The notes below the pieces were generated by a model that was given only the letters and a program-made list of their open reading frames with translations, did not search any database and was not told the origin of the DNA. From Myxococcales bacterium (GTDB taxonomy: Bacteria; Myxococcota_A; UBA9160; SMWR01), in assembly GCA_022571825.1 (NCBI GenBank), contig JACZXC010000221.1, positions 1 to 5,609 of the forward strand: 5,609 nt of DNA. The letters are read 5' to 3'. Of the stretch, positions 4,269-5,609 are shown one piece after another. Numbering within the stretch: position 1 is the first letter of the stretch; the number at the start of each line of letters is the position of its first letter. Position numbers and translations under genes: made by a program.

Positions 4269-5609
4269 ATGAGCGAGTTCGACTCTGGATCCAGCCGAAA
4301 GGGCTTTGTCCGCGATGTCATGCGCCGGATCTCCGCGTCGGGTCCGCCGGAGGAGGGGAGCGACCGCGATCGGCCGGAACCCGAGAGCAGCGCATCTCGA
4401 TCCTATCAGGACAGCGTCGAGAACCTGCGCGACTCGATCCGGATGTTCGGGGCCGACTCGGCCGAGTTCCGCCGTCGACTCGATCACCTGATCGCGGAGT
4501 TCGAAGCGCTGCGGCGCCGTTACCACCTCACGCGGGAGCAGTGCGCGGACTCGGAGCGTCAGAATGAGAGACTGGTTGGCGTGCTCCAGGAAGCCAAGCA
4601 GCAGATCGAGCTTCTCAAGGAGGAGGTCGACAAGCTGTGCGCGCCTCCCAACAACTACGGAATCTTCCAACGGGCCAACAAGGACGGAACCGCCGAGATC
4701 GTGGTCGACGGTCGCCCCATGCGAGTGAACGTCCATCCCGACCTCGACGCGTTTCAGTTCGAAGACGGTCAGCTGGTCGTGCTGAACGAAGCCTTCAACG
4801 TGGTGGAACCCTCGGGCTACGTCTCGCGGGGGGAGATCGCCTCCGTCGTGGACTTCCTCGAGGACCACCGCGTCATCGTGTTGGGTCACACCGACGACGA
4901 GCGGGTGGTAACCCTGGCGGAGCCGTTGCGCCGAGAGAAGCTCTCGGTGGGCGATCACATCCTGTTCGACCCGCGCACGAACTACGCCTTCGAGAAGTTG
5001 CCCAGGTCATCGGTCGAGGAGGTGGTGCTCGAGGAGATCCCCGACGTCACCTACGACAAGATCGGGGGGCTGGGAGAGCAGATCGAGATCCTGCGCGATT
5101 CCGTCGAGCTGCCGTACCTCTATCCCGAGGTCTTCGCCGAGTACCAGCTCTCGGCGCCCAAGGGAATTCTCCTTTACGGACCTCCTGGGTGTGGGAAGAC
5201 GTTGATCGCAAAGGCCGTCGCGAACAGCCTGGCCCGCAGCATAGAGAAGCGCACAGGAAAGGCCACGACGCCCTATTTCCTGAACGTGAAGGGGCCCGAG
5301 CTCCTGAACAAGTATGTCGGAGAGACGGAGCACAAGCTGCGCGAGGTGTTCAAGAAGGCGCGCGACAAGGCCAGCGAAGACATCCCGGTCGTGATCTTCT
5401 TCGACGAGATGGACTCCCTGTTCCGAATGCGGGGCTCGGGGATCTCGTCGGACATGGAGGCGACCGTCGTCGCCCAGTTCCTGTCGGAGATCGACGGCGT
5501 CGAGTCGCTCGAGAACGTGATCGTGATCGGTGCCAGCAACCGACAGGATCTCATCGACCCCGCGGTCCTCCGCCCGGGGCGCCTGGACCTCAAGATCAAG
5601 GTCAACCGC
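4269..5609 (+). CDS. arc: Proteasome-associated AAA ATPase ARC/Mpa, 5' part (runs off the window)
   Basis: Hexameric ATPase (ARC; Mpa in mycobacteria) that captures Pup-tagged proteins, unfolds them and threads them into the 20S proteasome. The first 447 residues are present; family members have about 590-610, so some 150 C-terminal residues are missing, including the GQYL-type tail that docks on the proteasome. Seen: a charged, poorly ordered N-terminus (1-45), then heptad-like coiled coil (about 46-125) that in Mpa binds Pup. A PPNNYGIF junction (126-133) leads to two OB-fold interdomain segments (about 130-245), including the family block VLGHTDDERVV. The AAA module carries DKIGGL (263-268), Walker A GPPGCGKT (304-311, Lys310), pore loop NKYVGE (347-352), Walker B VVIFFDE (374-380), sensor 1 GASNR (421-425) and the arginine-finger motif RPGR (435-438). 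All catalytic residues are intact. The reading frame is open from 4119, so ATG 4194 would add 25 basic residues, but 4269 has the better ribosome binding site. A dyad-covered promoter lies about 400 bp upstream. The product is not FtsH or Cdc48: there is no membrane or second AAA domain, and the N-terminal order is ARC-specific. Confidence 0.95.
   Translation, partial: MSEFDSGSSRKGFVRDVMRRISASGPPEEGSDRDRPEPESSASRSYQDSVENLRDSIRMFGADSAEFRRRLDHLIAEFEALRRRYHLTREQCADSERQNERLVGVLQEAKQQIELLKEEVDKLCAPPNNYGIFQRANKDGTAEIVVDGRPMRVNVHPDLDAFQFEDGQLVVLNEAFNVVEPSGYVSRGEIASVVDFLEDHRVIVLGHTDDERVVTLAEPLRREKLSVGDHILFDPRTNYAFEKLPRSSVEEVVLEEIPDVTYDKIGGLGEQIEILRDSVELPYLYPEVFAEYQLSAPKGILLYGPPGCGKTLIAKAVANSLARSIEKRTGKATTPYFLNVKGPELLNKYVGETEHKLREVFKKARDKASEDIPVVIFFDEMDSLFRMRGSGISSDMEATVVAQFLSEIDGVESLENVIVIGASNRQDLIDPAVLRPGRLDLKIKVNR

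Overview
The window looks like a chromosomal segment of a high-GC (roughly two-thirds G+C by eye) Gram-negative bacterium that also has a Pup-proteasome-type ATPase. A LolA carrier protein implies a periplasm and an outer membrane to which lipoproteins are delivered. The last gene is a clear ARC/Mpa-family proteasomal AAA ATPase, best known from Actinobacteria but also present in Nitrospirota and scattered, often uncultivated, Gram-negative lineages. I therefore infer a deltaproteobacteria-like, Nitrospirota-like or related candidate phylum, probably environmental, but I cannot fix the phylum from this sequence.

Layout: bases 1-267 are a mostly non-coding upstream region with a terminator-like hairpin (74-99) and a sigma70-like promoter (191-218). 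Bases 268-2679 encode a membrane-anchored FtsK/SpoIIIE DNA translocase. Its stop codon abuts the start of lolA (2680-3441) with no intervening base, so the two are probably one translationally coupled unit. ftsK followed by lolA is a conserved gene order known from many proteobacteria. Bases 3442-4268 (827 bp) hold no convincing gene. They contain several short hairpins, a strong sigma70-like promoter (TTGACA-N16-TATTCT, 3856-3883) whose -10 and start region are overlapped by a 7-bp inverted repeat (3881-3898), and a predicted leader of about 380 nt with further hairpins. Bases 4269-5609 encode the first 447 residues of the ARC/Mpa ATPase, which runs off the right edge.

Function: FtsK and LolA serve cell division/chromosome segregation and envelope biogenesis. 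The ARC/Mpa gene starts an apparently separate transcription unit. By analogy with known loci, dop, pup, prcB, prcA and pafA could follow beyond the window, but none is visible here. No tRNA, rRNA, CRISPR array, insertion sequence or other mobile element was recognised. The most interesting parts are the proteasomal ATPase in an outer-membrane-bearing organism and the palindrome-covered promoter with a long leader in front of it.
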